DNA from: Breoghania corrubedonensis
Lineage (GTDB): Bacteria; Pseudomonadota; Alphaproteobacteria; Rhizobiales; Stappiaceae
Direction: 5' to 3'
Assembly (NCBI RefSeq): GCF_003053845.1
Contig: NZ_QAYG01000008.1
Coordinates: 62,001 to 126,000 of the forward strand
Length of the DNA: 64,000 bases
Below are positions 27,299 through 35,603 of this stretch, in pieces; the stretch's first letter is position 1; each line of letters begins with the position of its first letter. A program made the position numbers and the translations under genes. A model generated the notes under the pieces. The model was given only the letters and a program-made list of their open reading frames with translations. It made no database searches and was not told the DNA's origin.

Positions 27299-29932
27299 AT
27301 GAACAACGAAACCGCGGACCGGCAGAACAGTCCCCGCGCGGCACCCGATGTCGATGTGATGGTCGCCGAGGTCGAAACCGGTGCGCGCCATTGCGCGGGG
27401 GTGACCGGAAAGATCATTCTGGCACTGGCCTTCGTCTGGTCGTGTTTCCAACTCTACATCGCCTCGAGCACGCCCTTCTTTCTCACGGAACTGACGGGAA
27501 TCAATCTGGTCTTCAATAACCAGGAAGCCCGTCAGATCCATCTGGCCTTTGCCCTTGTGCTGGCGATGCTCGCCTATCCGTTGCTAAAGTCCAGCCCGCG
27601 TGATCGTGTGCCGTTCTACGACTGGGTGCTGGCATTCGCGGGCGCCTCGGCGTGCCTGTATCTGCTGTATTTCAAGGAAGATATCGCGGGGCGCGCGGGG
27701 CTGCCGACGACAGCCGACCTGGTCTTCTCTTCGCTTGGCATGGTGACGCTCGCCATCGCTGTCTTCCGCGCGCTGGGCCTGCCGCTCGTCATCGTCGCCT
27801 CCGTTTTCGTCTTCTACGTCTTCTTCGGGCACCTGTCCTTCATGCCGGATGCGCTGATGTGGAAGGGGGCCTCCTATTCCAAGGCGCTGTGGCACTACTG
27901 GATGCAGACGGAAGGCGTCTTCGGCGTCGCGCTCGGCGTTTCCGCATCGATGATCTTCCTGTTCGTGCTGTTCGGCTCGCTATTGGAAAAGGCCGGCGCC
28001 GGCAGCTACTTCATCAAGCTCGCCTTCGCGCTGCTCGGCCATCTGCGCGGCGGGCCGGCAAAGGCCGCTGTCGTCGCCTCCGCGCTGTCGGGCCTCTATT
28101 CGGGTTCCTCCATCGCCAATGTGGTGACGACGGGCACCTTCACCATCCCGCTGATGAAGCGCACCGGCTTCACGGCGGAAAAGGCCGGCGCGGTTGAAGT
28201 GGCGTCGTCGACCAACGGTCAGCTGACGCCGCCTGTCATGGGCGCGGCCGCGTTCCTGATCTCCGAGTTCACCGGTGTCTCCTATCCCGAACTCATCAAG
28301 CACGCCTTCCTGCCCGCCGTCATTTCCTACATCGCGCTCGTCTACATCGTGCACCTTGAGGCGCTGAAGCTGGGCTTGAAGGGGCTGGATCGCCCCAGCC
28401 CGATGGGCACGCTGGCAAGCCGGCTCGCCAATGTGCTGTTCGGTTTTCTCTTCGTCGCCGTCATCGCCATCGTCGTCTATTACGGGCTTGGCTGGATCAA
28501 GGTTGTCCTTCCGGGAATGGGTTTCTGGGGCGCGACCTTGTTGTTCCTCGCCGGTTATCTGGCGCTGCTTTCGGCTGCCGCGCGCCATCCCGATCTGGAA
28601 CCGGACGATCCCAACACGCCCATCGACGTGCTGCCGCGTCCGTGGGATGTCGCGATCACCGGTTTTCACTTCATTCTGCCTATCGTCATCCTGATCTGGT
28701 GCATCCTCATCGAGCGGTTGTCGCCGACGCTGTCGGCCTACTGGGCGACGATGGCGATGATCTTCATCGTGCTGACGCAACGTCCGTTGAAACAGTTCAT
28801 GCGCGGTCAGGGGGCGTTTGCCGCGGGCTTCAGGCAAGGCTGGGGCGATTTTGTCGAAGGCATGATCGCGGGTGCGCGCAACATGATCGGCATCGGTGTC
28901 GCCACGGGCGCTGCCGGTGTCATCGTCGGAACAGTGTCGCTGACCGGCCTGCACCAGGTTGTGGGGGAGTTCGTCGAGTTCCTGTCCGGCGGCAGCCTGA
29001 TGGCCATGCTGCTGCTTGTCGCCGTCATGAGCCTGCTGCTTGGCATGGGTCTGCCGACAACCGCGAACTATATCGTCGTCTCCTCGCTGATGGCTCCGGT
29101 GATCGTGTCGGTGGGGGAGGGGTCGGGGCTGCTCCTGCCGCTCGTGGCGGTTCATCTCTTCGTCTTCTATTTCGGCATCCTGGCCGATGATACGCCACCG
29201 GTTGGGCTGGCGGCCTTCGCGGCCGCTGCGATCTCGGGTGGTGATCCGATCCGCACCGGTATCCAGGGGTTTGCCTACGACATCCGCACCGCGCTGCTGC
29301 CGTTCCTGTTCGTGTTCAACACGGAGCTGCTGCTGATCGACGTCACGCCGCTCAAGGCGGTCTTCATCTTCTGCGTTGCGGTCGTAGCGATGCTTCTGTT
29401 CGCTGCCGCCACACAGGGCTACTTTCTTGCCCGCAGCCGCATATGGGAATCGCTGGCGCTGCTGCTGGTCGCCTTCACGCTTTTCCGGCCCGGGTTCTGG
29501 CTCGACTATCTGGAGCCCCCCTTTGTCGATCATCCCGGAGCGCAGATTCTGCAAATGGCGCGCGATGCGCCCGCGGACGGGGATATCCGGTTCGTCATAG
29601 AGGGACCGGATTTCAACACCGGCAAGACGGACACGCTCACGGTGCGGGTCGGTCTTGGGGCGCCGGGCGATGGGGCGGAGCGGCTGAAGCGCGCCGGCCT
29701 CGTCGTCAGCGAGGCGGACGGCAAGGCGCTTCTTGAAGAGCCGTTCCCCGGGACACCCTTCTTCCAGAAACTCTCAGGCTACGATTTCTATGGCGATACG
29801 CCCGTGGAGGTCGCGAAAATAGAGACGGAAGCGGAAAGGATGCCGAAGGAAATCTTCTATATTCCTGCGCTGGCGCTGCTCGGTTTCGTGGTCATGCTAC
29901 AACGCAGGCGCCAGACCGTTCCGGCATTCTGA
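27299..29932 (+). CDS. TRAP transporter fused permease (TAXI type, with DUF3394-like tail)
   Basis: An 877-residue membrane protein that fuses the small DctQ-like and large DctM-like permeases, as is usual in TAXI systems. The first about 190 residues carry four or five hydrophobic helices. The large part has signature segments GPAKAAVVASALSGLYSGSSIANVVTTGTFTIPLMK, VEVASSTNGQLTPPVMGAAAFLI and LLGMGLPTTANYIVVSSLMAP. The last about 180 residues hold further helices and a soluble segment resembling the DUF3394 extension. It drives sodium-linked uptake with the binding protein encoded upstream. It lies beyond a terminator but in the same direction, so read-through or its own promoter is needed. 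Confidence 0.94.
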   Translation: MNNETADRQNSPRAAPDVDVMVAEVETGARHCAGVTGKIILALAFVWSCFQLYIASSTPFFLTELTGINLVFNNQEARQIHLAFALVLAMLAYPLLKSSPRDRVPFYDWVLAFAGASACLYLLYFKEDIAGRAGLPTTADLVFSSLGMVTLAIAVFRALGLPLVIVASVFVFYVFFGHLSFMPDALMWKGASYSKALWHYWMQTEGVFGVALGVSASMIFLFVLFGSLLEKAGAGSYFIKLAFALLGHLRGGPAKAAVVASALSGLYSGSSIANVVTTGTFTIPLMKRTGFTAEKAGAVEVASSTNGQLTPPVMGAAAFLISEFTGVSYPELIKHAFLPAVISYIALVYIVHLEALKLGLKGLDRPSPMGTLASRLANVLFGFLFVAVIAIVVYYGLGWIKVVLPGMGFWGATLLFLAGYLALLSAAARHPDLEPDDPNTPIDVLPRPWDVAITGFHFILPIVILIWCILIERLSPTLSAYWATMAMIFIVLTQRPLKQFMRGQGAFAAGFRQGWGDFVEGMIAGARNMIGIGVATGAAGVIVGTVSLTGLHQVVGEFVEFLSGGSLMAMLLLVAVMSLLLGMGLPTTANYIVVSSLMAPVIVSVGEGSGLLLPLVAVHLFVFYFGILADDTPPVGLAAFAAAAISGGDPIRTGIQGFAYDIRTALLPFLFVFNTELLLIDVTPLKAVFIFCVAVVAMLLFAAATQGYFLARSRIWESLALLLVAFTLFRPGFWLDYLEPPFVDHPGAQILQMARDAPADGDIRFVIEGPDFNTGKTDTLTVRVGLGAPGDGAERLKRAGLVVSEADGKALLEEPFPGTPFFQKLSGYDFYGDTPVEVAKIETEAERMPKEIFYIPALALLGFVVMLQRRRQTVPAF

Positions 29933-29943
29933 GGAGAAGCCGA

Positions 29944-30378
29944 ATGTACAAGCGGATACTCGTTCCCATCGATCTGCAGGACACCGTTGTCGCCGCGCAG
30001 GTGCTGGGGGATGCGGCCTATATCGCGCGGGCCAGCGGGGCGGTACTACATCTGCTCACCGTCGTGCCGACCTATTCGATGTCGATCGTGGGATCGTTCT
30101 TCCCCGATGGCTACGAAGCCAAGGCGCTGGACGCGGCGCGGACCGCGCTCGCCGAATTCATGGGCGCGCAGGATACGCCAGATGGGGCGAAGGGCCACGT
30201 TGCCCACGGCACGATCTACGACGAGATCATGAAGGCGGCGGACAAGCTCGATTGCGATCTGATCGTCATGGCGTCGCATCGGCCGGAACTCAAGGATTAC
30301 CTGCTTGGCCCCAATGCCGCCCGGGTCGTGCGGCATGCCAACCAATCCGTCTTTGTGGTTCGTGCCACGAACGCCTGA
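29944..30378 (+). CDS. Universal stress protein, TRAP-associated (TeaD-like)
   Basis: A 144-residue UspA-fold protein: MYKRILVPIDLQDTVVAAQVL at the start, LIVMASHRPELKDYLLGPNAARVVRHANQSVFVVR at the end. The latter resembles the nucleotide-binding loop of TeaD, the USP that regulates the ectoine TRAP transporter TeaABC. It begins 12 bases after the TRAP permease and is probably co-transcribed. By analogy it may bind ATP and modulate transport; this is inference from gene order and motif only. Confidence 0.9.
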   Translation: MYKRILVPIDLQDTVVAAQVLGDAAYIARASGAVLHLLTVVPTYSMSIVGSFFPDGYEAKALDAARTALAEFMGAQDTPDGAKGHVAHGTIYDEIMKAADKLDCDLIVMASHRPELKDYLLGPNAARVVRHANQSVFVVRATNA

Positions 30379-30412
30379 TGGGCGTCGCGACGAACAAGCA
30401 ACAGAAGAAAAA

Positions 30413-31735
30413 ATGACAGGACACATCTTCGGACGCTCCACGCGTCTGATGCCGCCCGCCGCCGCGAAGGGCGAGGGCTGCTATATCATCGACAAATCGG
30501 GCAAGCGCTACCTCGACGGGTCCGGTGGGGCCGCCGTTTCCTGTCTTGGACATAGCGACGCGGATGTCGCGGCGGCGATCCGCGCACAGCTTGACGATAT
30601 CGCCTTCGCTCACACGAGCTTCTTCACCTGCGATGCGGCGGAAGAACTGGCCGACCTCCTTGTCGAGCATGCCCCTGAGGGTATCGATCGCGTCTATCTC
30701 GTTTCCGGAGGATCGGAAGCGGTGGAGGCGGCGATCAAGCTCGCCCGCCAGTATTTCGTGGAAACCGGAGAGCCCGGGCGCCACCGTGTCATTGCACGGC
30801 GCCAGAGTTATCACGGCAACACGCTTGGCGCGCTTGCCGCCGGTGGCAATGCCTGGCGGCGCGCGCAATTCGCGCCACTTCTGGTGGAAACATCGCATAT
30901 CTCGCCTTGTTACGAGTACCGTGGCCGGGCGGAGGGGGAGACGCCGGAGGCATTCGGACGGCGCGTGGCCGAAGAGCTTGCGGCGGAGATCGAGAGGCTG
31001 GGTCCGGAAACGGTCATGGCTTTCGTTGCCGAGCCGGTCGTCGGTGCGACGCTCGGCGCGGTGCCGGCGGTAGAAGGCTATTTCAAGCGTATCCGCGAGA
31101 TTTGCGATCGCTATGGCATATTGCTGATCCTTGATGAGGTGATGTGCGGAATGGGGCGAACAGGCTCGTTCTTCGCCTGCGAGCAGGACGAGATCGCCCC
31201 TGATATCATCACCATCGCCAAGGGCCTTGGCGCCGGCTATCAGCCGATTGGTGCCATGCTGTGCTCAGGGCGCATCTATGAGGCGATCGCGGCCGGTTCG
31301 GGCTTCTTCCAGCACGGCCATACCTACATGGGGCATCCGTTGGCCGCCGCCGCAGGCCGGGCCGTGGTCAAGGCGCTTGATGAACGCGGACTGGTCGCGC
31401 GGGTCCGCGAGCAGGGGCGCAAGCTTGACGCGGCCTTACACTCCGCCTTCGCTCAGCATCCTCATGTCGGGGATATCCGTGGACGTGGACTTTTCCGGGG
31501 TGTGGAAATCGTGCGCGATCGCGCGACCAAGGAACCGTTCGAGCCGGAGCGCGGGATCGCGGCCCGGGTCAAGAAGGCGGCTTTCGAGTCGGGGCTGATC
31601 TGTTATCCGATGGGAGGCACCATCGACGGTCGGCGTGGCGACCATGTTCTGCTCGCGCCGCCCTTCATCATATCCGATGAGCAGATCGGCGAACTTGTCG
31701 GCAAGCTTCAGATGGCATTCGCCGAAGTGCTCTGA
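30413..31735 (+). CDS. Class III aminotransferase family protein (PLP-dependent)
   Basis: A 440-residue enzyme of the acetyl-ornithine/omega-aminotransferase class. It shows YLDGSGGAAVSCLGHSDADV near the N-terminus, YLVSGGSEAVEAAIKLARQYF, ARRQSYHGNT, LILDEVMCGMGRTGSFFACEQ (PLP-ring Asp) and IAKGLGAGYQPIGAM with the Schiff-base Lys at about K270. ATG 30413 follows an AGAAGAAAAA stretch; an upstream open frame overlaps the USP gene and is not used here. The cluster with a TRAP transporter suggests the imported compound, or a metabolite of it, is transaminated. The exact amino donor is unknown. Confidence 0.93.
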   Translation: MTGHIFGRSTRLMPPAAAKGEGCYIIDKSGKRYLDGSGGAAVSCLGHSDADVAAAIRAQLDDIAFAHTSFFTCDAAEELADLLVEHAPEGIDRVYLVSGGSEAVEAAIKLARQYFVETGEPGRHRVIARRQSYHGNTLGALAAGGNAWRRAQFAPLLVETSHISPCYEYRGRAEGETPEAFGRRVAEELAAEIERLGPETVMAFVAEPVVGATLGAVPAVEGYFKRIREICDRYGILLILDEVMCGMGRTGSFFACEQDEIAPDIITIAKGLGAGYQPIGAMLCSGRIYEAIAAGSGFFQHGHTYMGHPLAAAAGRAVVKALDERGLVARVREQGRKLDAALHSAFAQHPHVGDIRGRGLFRGVEIVRDRATKEPFEPERGIAARVKKAAFESGLICYPMGGTIDGRRGDHVLLAPPFIISDEQIGELVGKLQMAFAEVL

Positions 31736-31764
31736 GGGCTTGCTTCTCACTGCGCATCACGCTG

Positions 31765-31791
31765 CCCCAAACGCCACCTGTTTGGGGTGGC
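31765..31791 (+). other. Stem-loop with two competing pairings after the aminotransferase gene
   Basis: CCCCAAAC (31765-31772) pairs with GTTTGGGG (31780-31787); alternatively GCCACC (31773-31778) pairs with GGTGGC (31786-31791). The two structures exclude each other. No U-tract follows. It may end the aminotransferase transcript. Confidence 0.4.
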
Positions 31792-31939
31792 CGATGCCTG
31801 TTGCGGGCCGAGGACAGGGTGTCGCCCGCTCCGATTTCCGGGCTGTTGTCCACAGTGCGGCGGAAACGTGCGGAGGGAACATTACGTCCGCATCGTATTC
31901 ACTTAGCGACCATGCGAACAATCGTATACACTGGTGCAC

Positions 31940-32578
31940 ATGAAGAGCACGCCCGCCAATCCCGAAAGCCTGTATGATCGTCTGCTGGAGGCGATTGAAC
32001 AGGGCGAACTCGGCCCCGGTGACGCCTTGCGCGAGTCGCGCCTTGCGGAACGTTTTGGCACATCTCGCACGCCTGTACGCGAGGCGTTGCGCCGGCTTGA
32101 GGCGCAAGGTCTGGTAACCCATCACGCACACAAGGGATGCGTGGTCGCCGCGCTTGATTACGACCAGATCGGCGAGCTTTACGCCGCGCGCGAGGTCATG
32201 GAAGGATCGGCTGCACGCGGCGCGGCGCTCCATGCGGCACCGCAGGAAATCGCCTTGCTGCGCCAGCTCGTGGAAGACGGGCGGGCCATGGTGGACAAGC
32301 CAGTGGAACTGGCTGTCATCAATCGGCGCTTTCACCGTGTCATCCATCGCTCCTCGCACAACCGCTATCTCAACCAGTTGCTCGACACCATGCGCGTGCA
32401 CATGGCGCTGATCGAGGGCACGACGCTGTCGCTGCCCGAACGCGGTGCCCAGTCGATCGTCGAACACGAAGCCATTGTCGATGCGATCGCCGCGCGCGAT
32501 CCCGATACGGCTGAGAAGGCGACACGGCGCCATGTGGCCACCGCCTATCAGAACCGGGTCGCGATGCTTTTGAGCTGA
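31940..32578 (+). CDS. GntR family transcriptional regulator (FCD subfamily)
   Basis: A 212-residue regulator. The N-terminal winged helix is SRLAERFGTSRTPVREALRRLEAQGLVTHHAHKGCVV; the C-terminal all-helical FCD domain has the metal-binding histidines suggested by NRRFHRVIHRSSHNRYL and ARDPDTAEKATRRHVATAY. I chose ATG 31940; GTG 31934 is possible. TATACA at 31925-31930 sits at -10 distance from the ATG and there is no ribosome site, so the mRNA is probably leaderless. GTATAC within that -10 could be an autoregulatory operator. Neighbouring aminotransferase and hydroxyacid dehydrogenase are likely targets. Confidence 0.92.
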   Translation: MKSTPANPESLYDRLLEAIEQGELGPGDALRESRLAERFGTSRTPVREALRRLEAQGLVTHHAHKGCVVAALDYDQIGELYAAREVMEGSAARGAALHAAPQEIALLRQLVEDGRAMVDKPVELAVINRRFHRVIHRSSHNRYLNQLLDTMRVHMALIEGTTLSLPERGAQSIVEHEAIVDAIAARDPDTAEKATRRHVATAYQNRVAMLLS

Positions 32579-32729
32579 GAGATCTTCCGGTCTGGACGTC
32601 TGCGCATTTGGAAGAACCTGCGGATCTTCTGCCCGCAATGGACCCTACCGATTTCCGGTTTCCAGCCGTTACGATGTTCTCTATCTGTCGGGTCTCGGCC
32701 CCAGACCAGTCGGAGGTTTGCTGAAAAGC

Positions 32730-33683
32730 ATGCGGATTGCGGTTCTCGATGACTACCAGCGCGTCGCCCTGTCCTTTGCGGATTGGAGCAAGGTCAAGGC
32801 CAGAGCCGAAGTTACGGTCTATTCGACGCCGTTGGGCAGCGAGGAGGATGTGGTCGCCGAACTGCAGCCCTACGACGCAGTCTGCCTGATGCGCGAACGC
32901 ACGCCTTTTCCGGCCTCGGTCATCGATACGCTGCCCAACCTAAAGCTGATTGTCACGACCGGCATGCGCAATGCCGCGCTCGATGTGGGCGCGGCCGAGC
33001 GGCGCGGCATCGTCGTGTCGGGTACGCATTCGCCGGGCCATGCCACTGCGGAACTCGCTTTCGGACTGATGATCGGGCTGGCGCGGAACATGCTGGCGGA
33101 AGTGCGCTCGCTCACCTGTGGCGGGTGGCAGGTTGGTGTTGGTCGCGATCTGCGCGGCGCGACGCTCGGTATCATCGGCCTCGGCAGGCTGGGCTCGCAG
33201 ATGGCCGGTTTCGGCAAGGCGTTCGGCATGGACGTCATCGCCTGGAGCGAGAACCTGACCGATGAGCGTTGCGCCGAGGTGGGCGTGGGACGTGCGCCAA
33301 ACCTGGAGGGCCTGCTGCGGCGTTCCGACTTCGTGACCATCCATACGAAATTGTCGGAGCGCACCCGCGGGCTGATCGGTGCGTCCGAATTGGCGCTGAT
33401 GAAGCATGACGCCATTCTCATCAACACATCACGAGCGCCCATTGTCGACACCATGGCGCTAATCGCGGCTCTCTCCAGCGGGCATATCGGCGGTGCGGGT
33501 ATCGACGTGTTCGATGAGGAGCCATTGGCGGCGGTTCATCCTCTTCATGCCGCCCCAAATCTCCTGATGACGCCGCATCTGGGGTATGTGACGCGAGAAA
33601 CCTATGCGGTCTTCTACCGCGAAACAGTCGAGGCGCTGGAAGCGTTTCTCTCGGGAGATCTCGTACGCCCGTTATCGGCCTGA
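32730..33683 (+). CDS. D-2-hydroxyacid dehydrogenase family protein
   Basis: A 317-residue NAD(P)-dependent oxidoreductase of the D-isomer-specific family. The Rossmann motif is LGIIGLGRLGSQMAGFGKAFGM; the catalytic triad is seen as the Arg in INTSRAPIVD, Glu in FDEEPLA and His in PHLGYVTRE. It interconverts a 2-hydroxyacid and a 2-keto acid. I chose ATG 32730, which follows GGAGG at rather long spacing (13 bases); TTG 32718 is too close to that site. It lies downstream of the GntR and aminotransferase genes and may reduce the keto acid formed by transamination. The substrate is unknown. Confidence 0.9.
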   Translation: MRIAVLDDYQRVALSFADWSKVKARAEVTVYSTPLGSEEDVVAELQPYDAVCLMRERTPFPASVIDTLPNLKLIVTTGMRNAALDVGAAERRGIVVSGTHSPGHATAELAFGLMIGLARNMLAEVRSLTCGGWQVGVGRDLRGATLGIIGLGRLGSQMAGFGKAFGMDVIAWSENLTDERCAEVGVGRAPNLEGLLRRSDFVTIHTKLSERTRGLIGASELALMKHDAILINTSRAPIVDTMALIAALSSGHIGGAGIDVFDEEPLAAVHPLHAAPNLLMTPHLGYVTRETYAVFYRETVEALEAFLSGDLVRPLSA

Positions 33684-34048
33684 GCGCCGGGTAGATACGG
33701 TAGAGGTAAGAACAACCTGTGGTTTTTGGCTCGGCTGGCCTATTGATAAAAACCCCTTAGACAAAAGTCTAAATTCATATACTGACGCCGTGTTCTGCTG
33801 TTTTGATGCATTGCGGTATGTCCATACTGGATGCGGATAATTCTTATCCGATGTAAATTCTGAAGCGCAAGAATAGGCTCTTTGTTCGACTTTGGCCGCG
33901 CCAAAGGTCGTATTGCGTAAATCGACTTAAATTTCCTATGTATTGTGCCTCTGCGCCGAGGCCTGGAGGGGCCGGCTCGTATCGTTTGGAGGAAACAATA
34001 CGGCAGCAAGGTGCAGAATCCGGCTTCTATGCCTTTCGGGAGGAATTC
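33684..34048. promoter_or_regulatory. Palindrome-rich leader of the second Liv-type transporter
   Basis: This 365-base AT-richer region has no gene. It carries three inverted repeats within 100 bases: TTAGAC-AAAA-GTCTAA (33757-33772), GTATG-TC-CATAC (33816-33827) and CGGATAA-TTC-TTATCCG (33834-33850). A weak promoter candidate is TTGCGT (33913-33918) with TATGTA (33937-33942) at 18-base spacing. The palindromes upstream of it look like activator or repressor sites for two or more regulators. Confidence 0.5.
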
Positions 34049-35389
34049 ATGAAAGACCTTACTACGTCCGTAAACCGCCGTAGCCTGCTCAAGGCGACCG
34101 CGGCGTCCGGCCTCGTGCTTGCCACCCCGACCATTTTTTCGCGGGGCGCATGGGCGCAAAATTTCGCGAACGATCCGACCAACAAAAGCTCCGTCACGCT
34201 CGGCTTCAACGTACCGCAGACCGGCGCCTATGCCGATGAAGGCGCGGATGAGCTGCGCGCCTACCAGCTTGCCGTGAAGCACCTCAACGGCGAGGGCGAC
34301 GGCGGCATGTTGCAGACGATGAAGCCGCTTGCGCTGAAGGGCAACGGCGTGCTCGGCAAGAAGGTGGAATACGTCACCGGCGATACCCAGACCAAGTCGG
34401 ATGCGGCGCGCTCGTCCGCCAAGCGCATGGTGGAGAAGGACGGCGCGATCATGATCACCGGCGGCTCCTCGTCGGGCGTTGCGGTCGCGGTGCAGTCGCT
34501 TTGCCAGGAGATGGGCATCATCTTCATGGCTGGCCTGACCCACTCCAACGACACCACCGGCAAGGACAAGCGCAAGTACGGCTTCCGTCACTTCTTCAAC
34601 GCCTACATGTCTGGCGCCGCTCTTGGTCCGGTACTGAAGGAAGAGATGGGAACGGACCGTCGCGCCTATCATCTGACGGCGGACTACACCTGGGGCTGGA
34701 CGCAGGAAGAGTCGATCAAGAACACCACCGAAGCCCTGGGCTGGGAAACGGTCGCCACCGTTCGTACGCCGCTGGGTGCCGGTGACTTCTCGCAGTACAT
34801 CACGCCTGTGCTCAATTCGGGCGCCGACGTGCTGATCCTGAACCACTACGGCAAGGACATGGTCAATTCGCTGACCCAGGCCGTACAGTTCGGGCTCAAG
34901 GACAAGATGGTCAACGGCAAGAAGTTCGAGATCATCGTGCCGCTGTTCTCGCGTCTGATGGCTCAGGGCGCGGGCGACGCCATCAAGGGGATCCTCGGTA
35001 CCACCAACTGGAACTGGTCGCTGCAGGACGCCGCCTCGCAGGCATTCGTCAAGTCGTTCGGCCAGGAATACGGTTTCCCGCCGTCCCAGGCCGCGCACAC
35101 CTGCTACGTTCAGACGCTGCTTTATGCGGACGCCTGCGAGCGGGCCGGAACGTTTTATCCCTGCGAGGTCATCAAGGCGCTTGAGGACTTCGAGTTCGAC
35201 GGCATGGGCAACGGCCCGACGCTTTATCGCGGTGCCGATCACCAGTGCTTCAAGAGCGTCCTGGTGGTGCGCGGCAACGAGAACCCGTCGAGCCAGTTCG
35301 ACCTCCTCAAGGTGGTCAAGGAAGTGCCGGCGGAGGCAGTCACCTACGATCCCACGATCTTCGGTGGTGAATTGGGTACCTGCGGCTGA
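34049..35389 (+). CDS. ABC transporter substrate-binding protein, Tat-exported (Liv/HAAT type)
   Basis: A 446-residue periplasmic binding protein. The N-terminus VNRRSLLKATAASGLVLATP has a twin-arginine signal (R10, R11), cleavage likely after AWA at residue 36. The mature part has the periplasmic-binding fold: SVTLGFNVPQTGAYADEGADELRAYQLAVKHLN, VTGDTQTKSDAARSSAKRM, YHLTADYTWGWTQEESI. Tat export of a Liv-type binding protein suggests it folds, perhaps with a cofactor, before export. ATG 34049 follows GGGAGGA; the frame is open further upstream without similarity. Four transporter genes follow. The ligand is not identifiable; it is larger than classic LivJ. Confidence 0.92.
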   Translation: MKDLTTSVNRRSLLKATAASGLVLATPTIFSRGAWAQNFANDPTNKSSVTLGFNVPQTGAYADEGADELRAYQLAVKHLNGEGDGGMLQTMKPLALKGNGVLGKKVEYVTGDTQTKSDAARSSAKRMVEKDGAIMITGGSSSGVAVAVQSLCQEMGIIFMAGLTHSNDTTGKDKRKYGFRHFFNAYMSGAALGPVLKEEMGTDRRAYHLTADYTWGWTQEESIKNTTEALGWETVATVRTPLGAGDFSQYITPVLNSGADVLILNHYGKDMVNSLTQAVQFGLKDKMVNGKKFEIIVPLFSRLMAQGAGDAIKGILGTTNWNWSLQDAASQAFVKSFGQEYGFPPSQAAHTCYVQTLLYADACERAGTFYPCEVIKALEDFEFDGMGNGPTLYRGADHQCFKSVLVVRGNENPSSQFDLLKVVKEVPAEAVTYDPTIFGGELGTCG

Positions 35390-35402
35390 CGACAAGAAAG
35401 CC

Positions 35403-35466
35403 GGCCGGCCGCCCGCTGACGTCTGCCTCCCCTTGTGGGCTGGTGGTTTCGGCGGGGCGGCCGGCC
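35403..35466 (+). other. GC-rich stem-loop after the binding-protein gene
   Basis: GGCCGGCCGCCC (35403-35414) and GGGCGGCCGGCC (35455-35466) are perfect 12-bp inverted repeats with a 40-base loop. It lies between the binding protein and the first permease, in the same place as the stem-loop in the first Liv operon, and could protect the binding-protein mRNA from decay or reduce read-through. Confidence 0.55.
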
Positions 35467-35603
35467 CTCAACGTGTTCCGCTGTTCGAAACGGCATTTCA
35501 GGTCATATCCTGACCGGGTTGGATCCCGACCTGGTCGTATCCTGGATGGTCCTGCCGGCGGCGGGCACTCCCCGATATCCCTTAGAAATTCGGCGTAACC
35601 CCT

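Noticed and set aside
28000-29554. Open frame of over 500 codons opposite the TRAP permease
   Set aside because: Composition is Gln/Arg/His-rich and typical of antisense to hydrophobic membrane proteins.
31919-31934. GTATAC upstream of gntR as a fourth copy of the GTTAGYATRCAAAY operator
   Set aside because: Only the six-base centre matches; the flanks differ, so the link to the other three sites is weak.
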